From an uncultured Oscillospiraceae bacterium (GTDB lineage: Bacteria; Bacillota; Clostridia; Oscillospirales; Ruminococcaceae): DNA of 59,857 nt. Position 1 is the first letter of the stretch, and each line of letters starts with the position of its first letter. Below are positions 41,875-51,078 of the stretch, piece after piece. Made by a program: the position numbers and the translations under genes. The notes below the pieces were generated by a model, which saw only the letters and a list, made by a program, of their open reading frames with translations, did no database searches and was not told the origin of the DNA. The DNA lies in the NCBI GenBank assembly GCA_934539585.1, contig CAKTCT010000015.1, forward strand, positions 1-59,857, written 5' to 3'.

Positions 41875-42421
41875 AGAATCGCTGATGGAAACCACACTCT
41901 CGGAGGAGGACCTCTTTCACGGCCGCATCTTCGACATGCACCGGGACCGCATCCGGCTCCCCGACGGCCGGGAGTCCACCCGGGAGGTGGTCCACCACAA
42001 AACCGGCGGCGTCTGCGTGGTGCCCCTGACCGAGGACGGCAAGGTCTGGGTGGTCCGCCAGTGCCGCTACCCCTACCACGACGTTCTCACGGAAATCCCG
42101 GCGGGTAAGCTGGACCCCGGCGAAACCACCGAGGAGTGCGGCCGCCGGGAGCTCTTGGAGGAAGTGGGGGCCGTGGCCGGGACCATGACCGACCTGGGGA
42201 CCTTCTTCCCCACCCCGGCCTACGTGGACGAGGTCATCCACATGTATCTGGCGGAGGGGCTTTGCTACTCCCACCAGAAGCTGGATGACGGGGAGTTCCT
42301 CACCGCCGAGGCCGTCCCCCTCTCCCAGCTGGTGGAGGACGTTCTGGCCGGAAAAATCCGGGACGGCAAGACCCAGGCGGCCCTTCTCAAGGTGTGGTGC
42401 CTTCTGGAGCGCCGGAAATGA
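41867..42421 (+). CDS. NUDIX hydrolase (ADP-ribose pyrophosphatase type)
   Basis: 184 residues from MDKESLMETTLSEE; AAAGGA lies 8 bases before this ATG and the ATG inside the overlap with gtrA is therefore used. The Nudix box is complete: GKLDPGETTEECGRRELLEEVG, with the REL and EE metal ligands. The N-terminal dimerisation segment FHGRIFDMHRDRIRLPDGR fits ADP-ribose pyrophosphatase (NudF group). The stop overlaps the next ATG by 4 bases. Confidence 0.9.
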   Translation: MDKESLMETTLSEEDLFHGRIFDMHRDRIRLPDGRESTREVVHHKTGGVCVVPLTEDGKVWVVRQCRYPYHDVLTEIPAGKLDPGETTEECGRRELLEEVGAVAGTMTDLGTFFPTPAYVDEVIHMYLAEGLCYSHQKLDDGEFLTAEAVPLSQLVEDVLAGKIRDGKTQAALLKVWCLLERRK

Positions 42422-43215
42422 ACCGGCTCCGGCCCTTTCTGGAGGCGGCGGGCATCCCCCTTTCCGGGGCGGTGCCCTTTGAAAGCTGCCTGCCCCTGCT
42501 GGAGTGCCGGGCCCTCTCCCGGATCCCCCAGAACGCCCAAACGGTGGTGGCCTGCGGCTTTCCGTATTATGTAGGGGAGTTCCCGGGGCGGAACCTCTCC
42601 CGCTACGCCATCGTTCCCGACTACCACAGGGTGGCCGGGGAGCTGCTGGAGGGATCCTGCGCCCGGCTCCGGGAGGCGTTTCCCGGGGAGTTCCAGTGGT
42701 TCGTGGACAATTCCCCCATCCGGGAGGTGGACGCCGCCTGCCGGGCGGGGCTGGGGGTCCTGGGGGAAAACGGGCTGCTGCTGAACCCGGTCTACGGCTC
42801 CTGGCTCTTTCTGGGGACCATCGTCACCGACTTCCCGGCGGAGACCGCGGAAGTCCCTCCCGGCCGGTGCATCGGCTGCGGAGCCTGCCGCCGGGCCTGT
42901 CCTGCCGGGTGTCTGGGGGAGACGGGGCCGGACCCCGCCCGCTGTCTCTCGGCCATCACCCAGAAAAAGGGGGACCTTTCCCCGGAGGAGAAGACCCTGG
43001 TGAAAAAGGGCGGACTCCTTTGGGGCTGCGACGTCTGCCAGGAGGTCTGCCCCTACAACCGCACCCCCAGAATCACCCCCATCGCCGCCTTCCGGGAGGA
43101 GATTCACCCCATCCTCCGCCGGGAGGAAATGACCAAAGACATCCGCGCCCGGGCCTGCGGTTTCCGGGGGCCAAAGCCCCTACTGCGCAACGACGAGCTG
43201 CTTCAAGACAACTAG
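42418..43215 (+). CDS. Short QueG-like double [4Fe-4S] protein
   Basis: 265 residues. Two ferredoxin-type clusters are visible: CIGCGACRRACPAGC (about 152-166) with a distal Cys in ARCLSAITQKK, and CDVCQEVCPYN (about 203-213), the arrangement of epoxyqueuosine reductase QueG. The N-terminal half is shorter than in QueG and the C-terminal HEAT repeats are absent, as in many Firmicutes relatives. Whether it reduces epoxyqueuosine or is another corrinoid iron-sulfur reductase is open; no other queuosine gene is nearby. Confidence 0.83.
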   Translation: MNRLRPFLEAAGIPLSGAVPFESCLPLLECRALSRIPQNAQTVVACGFPYYVGEFPGRNLSRYAIVPDYHRVAGELLEGSCARLREAFPGEFQWFVDNSPIREVDAACRAGLGVLGENGLLLNPVYGSWLFLGTIVTDFPAETAEVPPGRCIGCGACRRACPAGCLGETGPDPARCLSAITQKKGDLSPEEKTLVKKGGLLWGCDVCQEVCPYNRTPRITPIAAFREEIHPILRREEMTKDIRARACGFRGPKPLLRNDELLQDN

Positions 43216-43226
43216 GAGGGATTTCT

Positions 43227-43964
43227 ATGGAATTTCGCGTCATGACCTACAACATCCAGCACGGTCTGGACTACAACCGCCAGCTTGCGGGAAATACCGG
43301 CCTGGGCCACAAGATCGACCTGACCCAGATTGCCGGCGTCATCCGCTCCCTGAATCCCGACGTGGTGGGCCTCAACGAGGTCCGGGGCCTGGGTCCCCAG
43401 TGGGACTACACCGCCCAGGCCGAGACCCTGGCGGCCATGCTGGGCTGGCACTGCTACTTTGCCCCGGCCATCTGGTTTGAGGGGGAGTACCCCTACGGCA
43501 ATGCCATCCTCTCCCGGCGGCCCCTGCTGTCCGCCCAGCGGATTCTCATCCCGGACCCGCCTGTCAGGGATGAGGATGCCTACTACGAGACCCGGTGCAT
43601 CCTCCGTGCGGAGATCGCAAACGGGCCTGTGATGCTGATCTCTCATTTCGGCCTGGCCAAGTCGGAGCAGCGCAACGCCGTTTCCACGATGCTGGACCTG
43701 CTGGCCAAGGAGACCGGCCCGGCAGTGGTCATGGGCGACTTCAACATGGAGCCCAACGACCCCATTCTGGCGCCCCTTCTCTCCGCCATGGAGGACGCCG
43801 GAGCGCAGCTGACCCATCCCGGCCTTTCCTGGCCGTCGGACAAGCCGGAAATGAAAATCGACTACATCCTGACCAAAGGAGCCAAGGTTCTTTCCGCCGA
43901 CGTCCCGGCCATCGTCGCCGCCGACCACCGTCCCCACATCGCCACGATTGAGCTGCCGGATTAA
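43227..43964 (+). CDS. Endonuclease/exonuclease/phosphatase family hydrolase
   Basis: 245 residues from MEFRVMTYNIQHG with GGAGGG 8 bases upstream. EEP-fold residues are all present: Asn in TYNIQHG, Glu in GLNEVRG, His in ISHFGLA, Asp/Asn in VMGDFNMEP, Asp in KIDYIL, and DHRPHIA at the end. It is a metal-dependent phosphodiesterase or phosphatase acting on nucleic acid, phosphoinositide or sphingolipid-like substrates; no signal peptide is present. Last gene of the VanZ run. Confidence 0.9.
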   Translation: MEFRVMTYNIQHGLDYNRQLAGNTGLGHKIDLTQIAGVIRSLNPDVVGLNEVRGLGPQWDYTAQAETLAAMLGWHCYFAPAIWFEGEYPYGNAILSRRPLLSAQRILIPDPPVRDEDAYYETRCILRAEIANGPVMLISHFGLAKSEQRNAVSTMLDLLAKETGPAVVMGDFNMEPNDPILAPLLSAMEDAGAQLTHPGLSWPSDKPEMKIDYILTKGAKVLSADVPAIVAADHRPHIATIELPD

Positions 43965-44029
43965 CGCAATGCTGCTTCGCGACATTGCGCCAATGGCACC
44001 ACGTCAGGCCGTGAGTGTGCCAATCGCAC

Positions 44030-44620
44030 AGCGTCAGGACGCCGCCTGCCCCCGAAGCCTGTCGTGAGGAACGAAACGTCCGAAAGTGGTAGCTGGATGC
44101 CTACTGTTTACGCACCAATTGCGGCGGCCGTGTCCACCGCGAGGTAGTATTGGGGCTCTCCGGAGCCCAAGGCGCGACTTTAGGGGGTCTCGGGGGGCGG
44201 GAGCCCACCGAGCGCCCTTTTCTCCCCATTCTTTTCCCGCGCGGGAAAAGAATGGGTGCGATGAACCACCTATCGATAATCCAAAGCGAACGTAGCCGCA
44301 TAGGCCGGTAGCACTGTCGAATCCGAATCGAATTTGGCAGTTCCTACCAGCCTATGCGGCTACTTACGTTTGTACAGATTTGTTTTGTCCTACATAGCGC
44401 ACTTACTCTTTTCCCCGGAGGAAAAGAGTAAGCAGAAAAGTCCGTTTAGGGGCTCCCGCCCCTAAAAACCCTAAGTCGCGGAGATGGGCTTCGGAGAGCC
44501 CCAATACTACCCCGCGGTGGACACGGCCGCCGCAATTGGTGCTCGGACAGTAGGCATACGCACACCACTTTCGGACGGTATCGTCCTCACGATAGATTTT
44601 GGGGGCAGGCGTCGGCCTGA
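44030..44620. repeat. Long imperfect palindrome between convergent genes
   Basis: The arms match inversely over their length. 44112-44140 is a perfect 29-bp inverted copy of 44514-44542, and with the next 29 bases the match is 56 of 58 (44112-44169 with 44485-44542). Further paired blocks are 44078-44090 with 44564-44576 (13 of 13) and 44062-44070 with 44584-44592 (9 of 9). At the centre GTAGCCGCATAGGC (44292-44305) pairs with 44350-44363. Each arm carries its own hairpin at the equivalent place: a perfect 32-bp palindrome at 44225-44256 and a 13-bp stem at 44402-44432, different in sequence. No credible gene lies inside. Confidence 0.85.
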
Positions 44621-44756
44621 CCTAGTACGATAGGCGCACTTATCCAGGCGTTTTCCGGTTTCCGTCAGGAAATCGCGGGCGATGCCCGCGAAGGAAAAGG
44701 CCAGAGCTTTATCGCGTAGCGATATTGCGGGGCAGGCGGCGGCCTGACGTAGTAAC
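44601..44756. repeat. Direct repeat and hairpin beside the palindrome
   Basis: The 26 bases starting at 44601 (GGGGGCAGGCGTCGGCCTGACC) recur near 44730 with about two differences. A perfect CGCGGGC/GCCCGCG stem with GAT loop lies between them (44674-44690). This extends the gene-free structured region to the stop of the next gene at 44778. Confidence 0.55.
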
Positions 44757-44777
44757 CATTGCCGGCTTGACGTGGCG

Positions 44778-45788
44778 TTAGGAGCGCTTTTTCAGTTCCA
44801 GAATCACCGTCTCATAGGCGGGGATGCTTTCCACACTGCCCCGCAGCGCTTTGACCTCGGAGTAATACTCCTCATCTGCCGCCACTTCCGGCTTCTGCTC
44901 ACGGTCCGTGTAGTTCACCAGCACGGCGTAGTCCACGGCCTCGCCGGGATGAAGGGTCAGCCCCACATAGGGCGACGCTCTCCGGATGTGCCGCTTCGCC
45001 AGTGCCTGGGCGGCGGCTTCCTCGTAGAACCGGTAGTACGGCACGTCGAAGCCCTTCTCCGTGGTCAGCAGCATCTCCTCCACCGGGAAGTTCAGGAAAT
45101 ACACCCTGCCTTTCCCGTAGGGAGCCACGGTGAACAGCGGGTTCCCGTCCTCCTCGGCCAGCAGGACCTGGGCCCGGGTGGGCGTTACCATCAGCTGATA
45201 GGGCTTTTTGTAGGGGAGCTCCTGCCCGTTCCAGCAGACCGCCCCGGATTTGCCCGCCCGGCGGGAATTTTCCGGTTTCAGGCCGGTAAGCTCCTCGAAC
45301 TCCGAAAACGCGCCGTCCCGCAGAGAAATGTACAGCGCCGCGCCCTCCCGGACCCGCTGTTTCAGCGCGTCATAGGGCCGCTTGTTCATGACCTCGTACT
45401 TGGCGGAGGGCAGGAAGTACACCGGGCTCTCCGGCAGCTCCTCCTGGCCGCAGTAGGCGAATTCCAGGGTCAGCCCGGCCTGTTTGGCCAGGAGATAGGT
45501 CATGTAGGCGATGCCCCAGTGGTCCTGTCCCCGGGAGAGAACGCACACCGCGTCGGTCTGCATCTGGGGCAGGTCCAGATTCAGAGCCTTCAATTCCTCG
45601 GCGAACTTCTTCATGGTCCGCAGGACCGGCTTGGGCTCCCGGTCTGCCGTGAGCATCCCCAGCTCCCGCTCGAACATCTTCCAGTCGTAGGGCGGAGCCG
45701 AAAGGTTGGACTGCTCGTTGGCGCACCACCACAGGACTCCCGGCGCGCCGTGGGCCCAGTAGTTTGCGCCCAGCATAAATTCTTTCAT
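44778..45788 (-). pseudogene. GH5-like cellulase-family protein lacking its catalytic barrel
   Basis: The 336-residue frame is open, with AAAGGAG before the ATG. The first 12 residues (MKEFMLGANYWA) are the usual beginning of a large glycosidase of the GH5-like group. The sequence then jumps to what is normally the end of the TIM barrel (GVLWWCANEQ, then FERELGMLTADREPKP) and continues with the complete C-terminal domains. From recall of relatives (about 650-700 residues) roughly 330 residues, including both catalytic acids, are missing. This appears to be an in-frame internal deletion, so the product should be inactive as an enzyme. Confidence 0.6.
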
Positions 45789-45811
45789 GTGTGTTCTCCT
45801 TTGCCATGGTA

Positions 45812-48050
45812 TTATTTTTCGCCGCCGGACCATTTGGACGGGGTGACTCCGTGCTTCCGCGCGAAGGTCCGGTAAAAGGTGTTCTCACTGCCAAAGCCGC
45901 AGGCAGCGGCGATTTTTGCGTTGGAATCCCGGGTGGTCCGAAGCAGCTCCTCGGCCTTCTCCACCCGGAGGCTTTCGATAAAGTTCTTGAGGCTCTTGCC
46001 CGTGGACTCCCGGACCAGCTGCTGGATGTAGTTTTCCGACACGTGGAAGGCGCTGGCCGCGGTAAAGGCGGAGAAGTTCACGTCAAAGCACTCGGTGCGG
46101 ATAAAGTTCAGGATGTCCTCTTCCATCCGCCGCTGCCGCTGCCGCTTCTGGGCCTGGATCTGCCGGCAGAGCCGGAAGGCGAACTCCTTCAGCTGGGCAA
46201 TGTTCTGGGTCAGGGGCCGCTGGAGCTCGATGACCGGTGGCGTCAGCCCCGTTTCCTCGTTTTCGGACTGGCCGCTGGCGAAAATCTCGATGTAAGCGTT
46301 ATAGATCGGCTGCCGGATGGAGAAAAGCAGCTGCAAAGGCTCCTGCCGGTCGTAGTACCCCTTCTGGATCAGCCGGTCGATGTGGGAGAAGAAGCTCTCC
46401 ACCACCTGCTCGTCGCCGTAAAGAATCCCGTCGTAGCACTTGGTGAGAAGGGAAACGTCCAGGGTCTTCCGCAAAGTGATCTGCCGGGGGTTGTTGTAGA
46501 CGAACAGCCCGCTGGAGTTGATGTTGGCGTACATGTGAATGGCGTCCCGGGCCTGGAGGTAGGTCTCCCGGATATGGTCGGGGCCCGAGACAATGGTGCT
46601 CAGGCCGATGTGGACCACGGCCGTGTCGCCCAGGTGCTCCCGGCAGAGGTCCAGCACCCGGAACAGCTCCTCCCGGACGTCGGAAAGGTCGCAGTTGTGC
46701 TCCTTGGCCAGGGGAATCAGCAAGGAAAGCTCGTCCACGCTGGTGTGGGCCTGGAAAAACGTCTCCTGCAAAATCCCCTTGCAGGAATCCGCCAGGAAAT
46801 AGAAGTAGAGCCGGTGAAGCTCCTCGTCCCGGTGGTCCGTCAGCCGGATCACCGCCACGCAGTAAAAGTCAAAGGCCGACTGGAAAAGCCGGATGTAGTT
46901 CCGGTCGCTGTTGATGGGCGAGCTGTTCAAAAAGAGGTTTTCCAGGGCGGAGGTTTTCAGCAGCCGGTTGATGTCCTCCAGCTCCGTCGCGCTGGTTTTC
47001 AGGACGCTGCTGATATTAGGCGTACTCGTTCCGGGAATCGCCGGAGCGGTCCGAGGAGGGGAACAGGGCCGTCGCCGTGCGGATTACCGTCCCCATGGCG
47101 TTGGTCTCCTTCACCGAAAACAGCAGCGACAGCAGGAAAATCGCGGCCAGGCCGATAAAAAAGTACACCGGGATGATGAAAAACGATGCGCCGGCCCGGC
47201 GGTTCAGATAGCTTTTCGGCACGCCCAGGACCAGCTGATACCCCAGTTCCGAGGGACTGCTGGAAATGATCTCATACTCCTGGGAGGAAATTCCCGCAGA
47301 AAGGTCCTCCCCCGCCGCGTGGTAGGAGGCGACGGTCTGCCCGCCGTTTTCCTTTAAATAGAGAACGCAGCTGTCCAGGATATCCGGCGAGACCACGCCG
47401 GACACAAATTCCTCAAAATTGAAGTTGCACACCAACACGCTGCGCTGGTTCGCAAAGGTGTGGGGGTAGACGTCCACCGTACACACCAGCGCCTGATACC
47501 GCTGGGGCGTGGCATAGTGGGAGTAGACGTTGACGTCGGAGCGAAGGGAAACGACCTCCTTGCCGGTGAAGTAGCTGCCCCGCCACGTCTCCCGGCCCGT
47601 ATCCTGCTCGTACAGGAAGCGGGGGTACACCCGGGTGTAGTCGTCGTCGCAGATAAAGTTGGAGACGTAAACGGTATTGTTCCGGAACAGGAGGTACAGG
47701 TCCTTGATATAATCATGGGACACGCTGAACGTGGTCAGCTTTTTTTGCAGCGCGATCAGATCGGGGTACTGGCTGGGGTCCAGCTCCCCGCTGATCTTCA
47801 GCAGGTTCCGGTAGCTCTTTTCCTCTTTGAGGATGGCGGCGATCTTCACCACCGAATCCACCTGGGAATCCAGGGCGCCGGCCCCTTTGTTGACGCTGTC
47901 GGTGTATTCCTTTAAAATGTTCTGACGGATATTCCCGTAAGACACGATGAACACCGGAATCAGCATCAGGATCAGGACCAGCAAAACCGCCAGGTATTTC
48001 AAAATTCTCTTTACAAACAAATGGAAAACGGTATTGTCCCCACGGTACAT
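45812..48050 (-). pseudogene. Membrane-bound AraC-type regulator, split by one-base frameshift
   Basis: The first frame (48050-47016) encodes two membrane helices (about 15-37 and 287-309) flanking an extracellular dCache-like sensor and ends NEYA-stop. The second frame (to 45812) continues with a linker, a middle domain and an AraC double HTH (FTAASAFHVSENYIQQLVRESTG; IAAACGFGSENTFYRTFARKHGVTPSKW). Removing one T at about 47018 joins them as NEYANISSVLKTSATELEDINRLL, which fits relatives of about 745 residues. The start has GAGGAAA 6 bases upstream. It is divergent from the binding-protein gene it presumably controls. Confidence 0.75.
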
Positions 48051-48094
48051 GGCATTTCCTCACTTATTCGATAAATCCGGTTGGAATCACCCAC

Positions 48095-48123
48095 ATTATA
48101 GCATAGGCCCCGCCTGTTTACAA
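48095..48123 (-). promoter_or_regulatory. Promoter of the membrane AraC regulator
   Basis: TTGTAA, 17 bases, perfect TATAAT on the minus strand, about 45 bases before the ATG. Confidence 0.7.
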
Positions 48124-48163
48124 CGCAAACCCCCGATTTCCACGAAGAATGACAGTATTATCC

Positions 48164-48224
48164 AAAAATGAAAGTACTTTTGCGAAAAATGCGGTTGTGA
48201 CACTTTCCAGTAATTTCAAAAATG
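48164..48224 (+). promoter_or_regulatory. Three AAAAATG direct repeats in divergent control region
   Basis: AAAAATG occurs at 48164, 48185 and 48218, upstream of the binding-protein promoter. The spacings of 21 and 33 bases are two and three helical turns, the phasing expected for an AraC-type activator. The stretch is also the AT-richest part of this intergenic region. Confidence 0.35.
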
Positions 48225-48245
48225 ATAGGGGGGTTTCATGCGGTT

Positions 48246-48273
48246 TTGACAGAACGATTGAATTTTGTATGAT
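48246..48273 (+). promoter_or_regulatory. Promoter of the second glycan transport operon
   Basis: Perfect TTGACA, 16 bases, TATGAT, 90 bases before the binding-protein ATG at 48363. Apart from this promoter and the repeats, the 312-base divergent region holds nothing else that I can identify. Confidence 0.7.
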
Positions 48274-48362
48274 GAAAAAAGTTCCCTTTCATGTTATAGT
48301 GAAAACACAAGAGTTCCCCGGAAACACCGGTCAGACTCGAAATAACGAAAGGTGGTTCATCC

Positions 48363-50044
48363 ATGAACAAGGGCAAAAAGCACTGGCACTGTTCCTGACA
48401 GCTGTAATGGCGATGAGCGCGCTCTCCGGCTGCGGAGACAACGGCGGCTCCTCTGCGGCAGGCAGCAGCACCCCCGCGTCTAGCGCATCCACCGCGGCAG
48501 GCGACAGCAACGAGCCTGTCACCCTCACCATCGGCATCAAGATCGATCCCCTGGTCGAGGACTATGAAACCAACTACTTCACCCAGATGATGGAAGAAGA
48601 AAACAACGTCAACCTGGAGTTCTTCACCTTCCCCTCTGACACCGACGGTTTCAAATCCAAGCTCTCCCTGATGATCTCCTCCAACACCACGCTGCCGGAT
48701 ATCATCGACACCGAGGACCTGGGCGAAAGCGAAGTGGCCGAGTACGGCTCCAAGGGCATTTTCGTTCCCATCAACGAGTACCTTGACAACCCCGAGCTGG
48801 CCAAGTACTTCAGTCAGATCAACGACACCGACCGGGAGTTCATGTACACCAACTCCAAGTCTCCTGACGGCAACATCTACTGCCTCACCGAGTATGTGCC
48901 CTGGGACTGGAACTGCGGTGCGTTCCGTATGTGGTACAACCAGGACTGGCTGACCACTCTGGGCCTGGACGTTCCTTCCACCACCGATGAGTTCTACGAA
49001 GTCCTGAAAGCGGAAGTCAACGGCGACCCCAACGGCAACGGCATCAACGACGAGATCGGCCTGGTCGGCGCCAAGGACGGCTGGGCGCTGGACGTCATCG
49101 CCTTTGTCATGAACGCCTTCGTCTACACCAATCCTTATAAGAACTACTGGGTCGTGGAAAACGGCAAGGTGTTCCCCGCCTACACCACCGACGGCTGGAA
49201 GCAGGGCCTGGAATTCCTCCACAAGCTCTCTGACGAGGGCCTCCTCTCTCCCCTGTCCTTCACCCAGGACCAGACCCAGCTGAAAGCCCTGATCCAGAAG
49301 GAAGGCGGCGTGGCCGGCTTCGTTCCCTCCGGCAGCTACGGCACCTTTGCTGCGGGCACCGCTCTGAAATACGATGAAATGCAGCTCCTGCCTCCTCTCA
49401 CCGGCCCCGAAGGCCAGTGCAACGTGGCGTACAGCGCCGACCTGCCCTTCCAGGTCTGGTTCATCACCAAGGACTGCAAAGACGTGGAGAAAGCCTTCAC
49501 CCTGGGCGACTGGTTTTACAGTGAAAAGGCTTCCATGGTCTCCCGCTTCGGCGAGGAAGGCGTGGACTGGTTCATCGATGCCGAAGGCTGCAAGGAATAC
49601 CTGAGCTACGGCGGAGATCCCGTTTCCTACTATACCGACGTCAACTTCTGGGGCAACCTCCAGAACAAGAACTGGCAGGACCGCAACCCCAAATACCGCG
49701 GCCTTGACCTCTCTCTGACGGAAGCCTACGCGAAGATCAGCGACCTCCCCGCCGAGGGCGAGCGCTGGAGCACCATTCCCGACTTCAACCCGGACTTCGT
49801 GGAATCCTACGCGCCTCACTTCCCCACCGAGTTCATTTCCAAGCTGCCCTACACCACCGAGGAAACCGAAGCCATCTCCGTTTCCAGCACCGATATCCAG
49901 AACCACTTCAAAGAGATGACCACCGCTTTCATCATGGGCACCCGTTCTCTGGACGAGTGGGACAACTACATCACCGAGCTGAACAATATGGGTCTGGAAA
50001 ACTACGTTGCCGTTACCCAGGCCGCTTACGACAGAAGCAAATAA
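48363..50044 (+). pseudogene. Sugar-binding lipoprotein with frameshift in signal peptide
   Basis: The ATG at 48363 has AAAGGTGG 7 bases upstream and encodes MNKGK, then runs to a stop after 11 codons. From the sixth codon the other frame continues with KALALFLTAVMAMSALSGCG and a full binding protein of about 560 residues (EENNVNLEFFTFPSDTDG; SGSYGTFAAGTALKYDEMQ). One extra A in the run of five at 48375-48379 would restore the lipoprotein signal and LSGC lipobox. It is the first gene of a transport operon. As written it cannot be secreted or translated from its own start. Confidence 0.75.
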
Positions 50045-50071
50045 TTTTTCCGGAAGGCAAGGGATGATTTT

Positions 50072-50995
50072 ATGACGCAGATTTCCACCGTGACCGGGAC
50101 CATTTCCCCGGAGGAGCTGGGCGTTATCAGCGTCCACGAGCACGTCAAGCCCGTAGAGGGCTTCCGCCAGGAGTCCCTGGACTTTCAGGTCCGGGACCTG
50201 CTCCGGGCAAAGGCGCTGGGGCTTTCCACCATCGTGGACCTCACCCCGGACCGGGACGTGGATTTTCTGAAGACCGCTTCGGAGCGGTCCGGCGTCCGGA
50301 TCATCCCCTGCACCGGCCACTATGTGTCCTTTACCGACGAGGAGCGGACCTACTCCGCCGATCGCTTTTACGGTATCTGGGCCAACGAGGTGGAGCATGG
50401 CATCGGAAACACCGGGATCCGTCCCGGCGCCATCAAAACCGCCTCTGCCCACACGGTCCCCGAAGGATCCGAACGGATCATCCTGGAGGCGGCAGGCCGC
50501 CTCCAGCGGGACACGGGGCTTCCCCTGTTCGTTCACTCCTGCACCGGCTGCCAGAACCACCAGGCTATCTTAGAAGAAGCCGGGGCGGACCTGTCCCGGG
50601 TCTGCTTCTCCCATGTGGAGGCCCGGTTCGGCTGGGAGGGCCGCTCTTTGGCGGAACAGACGGACCTTCTGGAAGCGCTGGTGAAAAAAGGCAGCTTCAT
50701 AAGCTACAACAACTTCGGCAACTGGGCCCACACCGAGCCTACGGACCTTCTGCACCTGATCAAGGAAATGATCCGCAGAGGGTATCCGGACAAACAGTTC
50801 GCCACCATGGACGCCGTTCTCCTTGCCAAGGACGGCCAGATGAAAGTCCTCTGGGAGGACATCAACCCCGACGGGCGGGACCGGATGTATTCCTACCTGC
50901 TCCGGGAGGCGCTCCCCTGGATGGAACGCCACGGCGTCGCCAAAGAAGACGCCCGCAAAATGGTCTGCGATAACGCAGTCCGGCTTTTCCGGTAA
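50072..50995 (+). CDS. Phosphotriesterase-family metal hydrolase
   Basis: 307 residues of the PTE/PHP amidohydrolase group. Binuclear metal ligands are HEH in ISVHEHV (near 21), Lys in GAIKTAS (bridging, near 133), His in LFVHSCTG and FSHVEARFG, and Asp in FATMDAV (near 248). Relatives act as lactonases or phosphodiesterases on sugar derivatives. Its place between the binding protein and permeases of a glycan operon favours a sugar lactone or phosphosugar ester over organophosphates. Translation start has AAGGG upstream. Confidence 0.87.
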   Translation: MTQISTVTGTISPEELGVISVHEHVKPVEGFRQESLDFQVRDLLRAKALGLSTIVDLTPDRDVDFLKTASERSGVRIIPCTGHYVSFTDEERTYSADRFYGIWANEVEHGIGNTGIRPGAIKTASAHTVPEGSERIILEAAGRLQRDTGLPLFVHSCTGCQNHQAILEEAGADLSRVCFSHVEARFGWEGRSLAEQTDLLEALVKKGSFISYNNFGNWAHTEPTDLLHLIKEMIRRGYPDKQFATMDAVLLAKDGQMKVLWEDINPDGRDRMYSYLLREALPWMERHGVAKEDARKMVCDNAVRLFR

Positions 50996-51021
50996 TTCCG
51001 GAACGCATTTCCGAATTTCTC

Positions 51022-51058
51022 AGAAAGGCAGGCAAGCCGCTCTTGTCTGTCTTTTTCT
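51022..51058 (+). terminator. Partial terminator between enzyme and permease genes
   Basis: AGAAAGGCAGGCAAG pairs imperfectly with CTTGTCTGTCTTTTTCT, leaving a T-rich end. It is likely to reduce, rather than stop, transcription into the permease genes 20 bases downstream. Confidence 0.45.
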
Positions 51059-51078
51059 AAAAATGGAGGGCCAGATAT

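Noticed and set aside
44086..44301. Two small open frames (69 and 66 residues) inside the palindrome
   Set aside because: They lie on both strands of the same repeated sequence, lack ribosome sites and resemble no protein.
45812..46930. A stand-alone soluble AraC regulator
   Set aside because: The frame continues upstream of its TTG without a stop and joins the membrane sensor frame when one base is removed, so it is the second half of a broken gene.
48149..48362. Upstream start for the binding protein at 48149
   Set aside because: This part precedes and overlaps the promoter, has no ribosome site and would bury the signal peptide.
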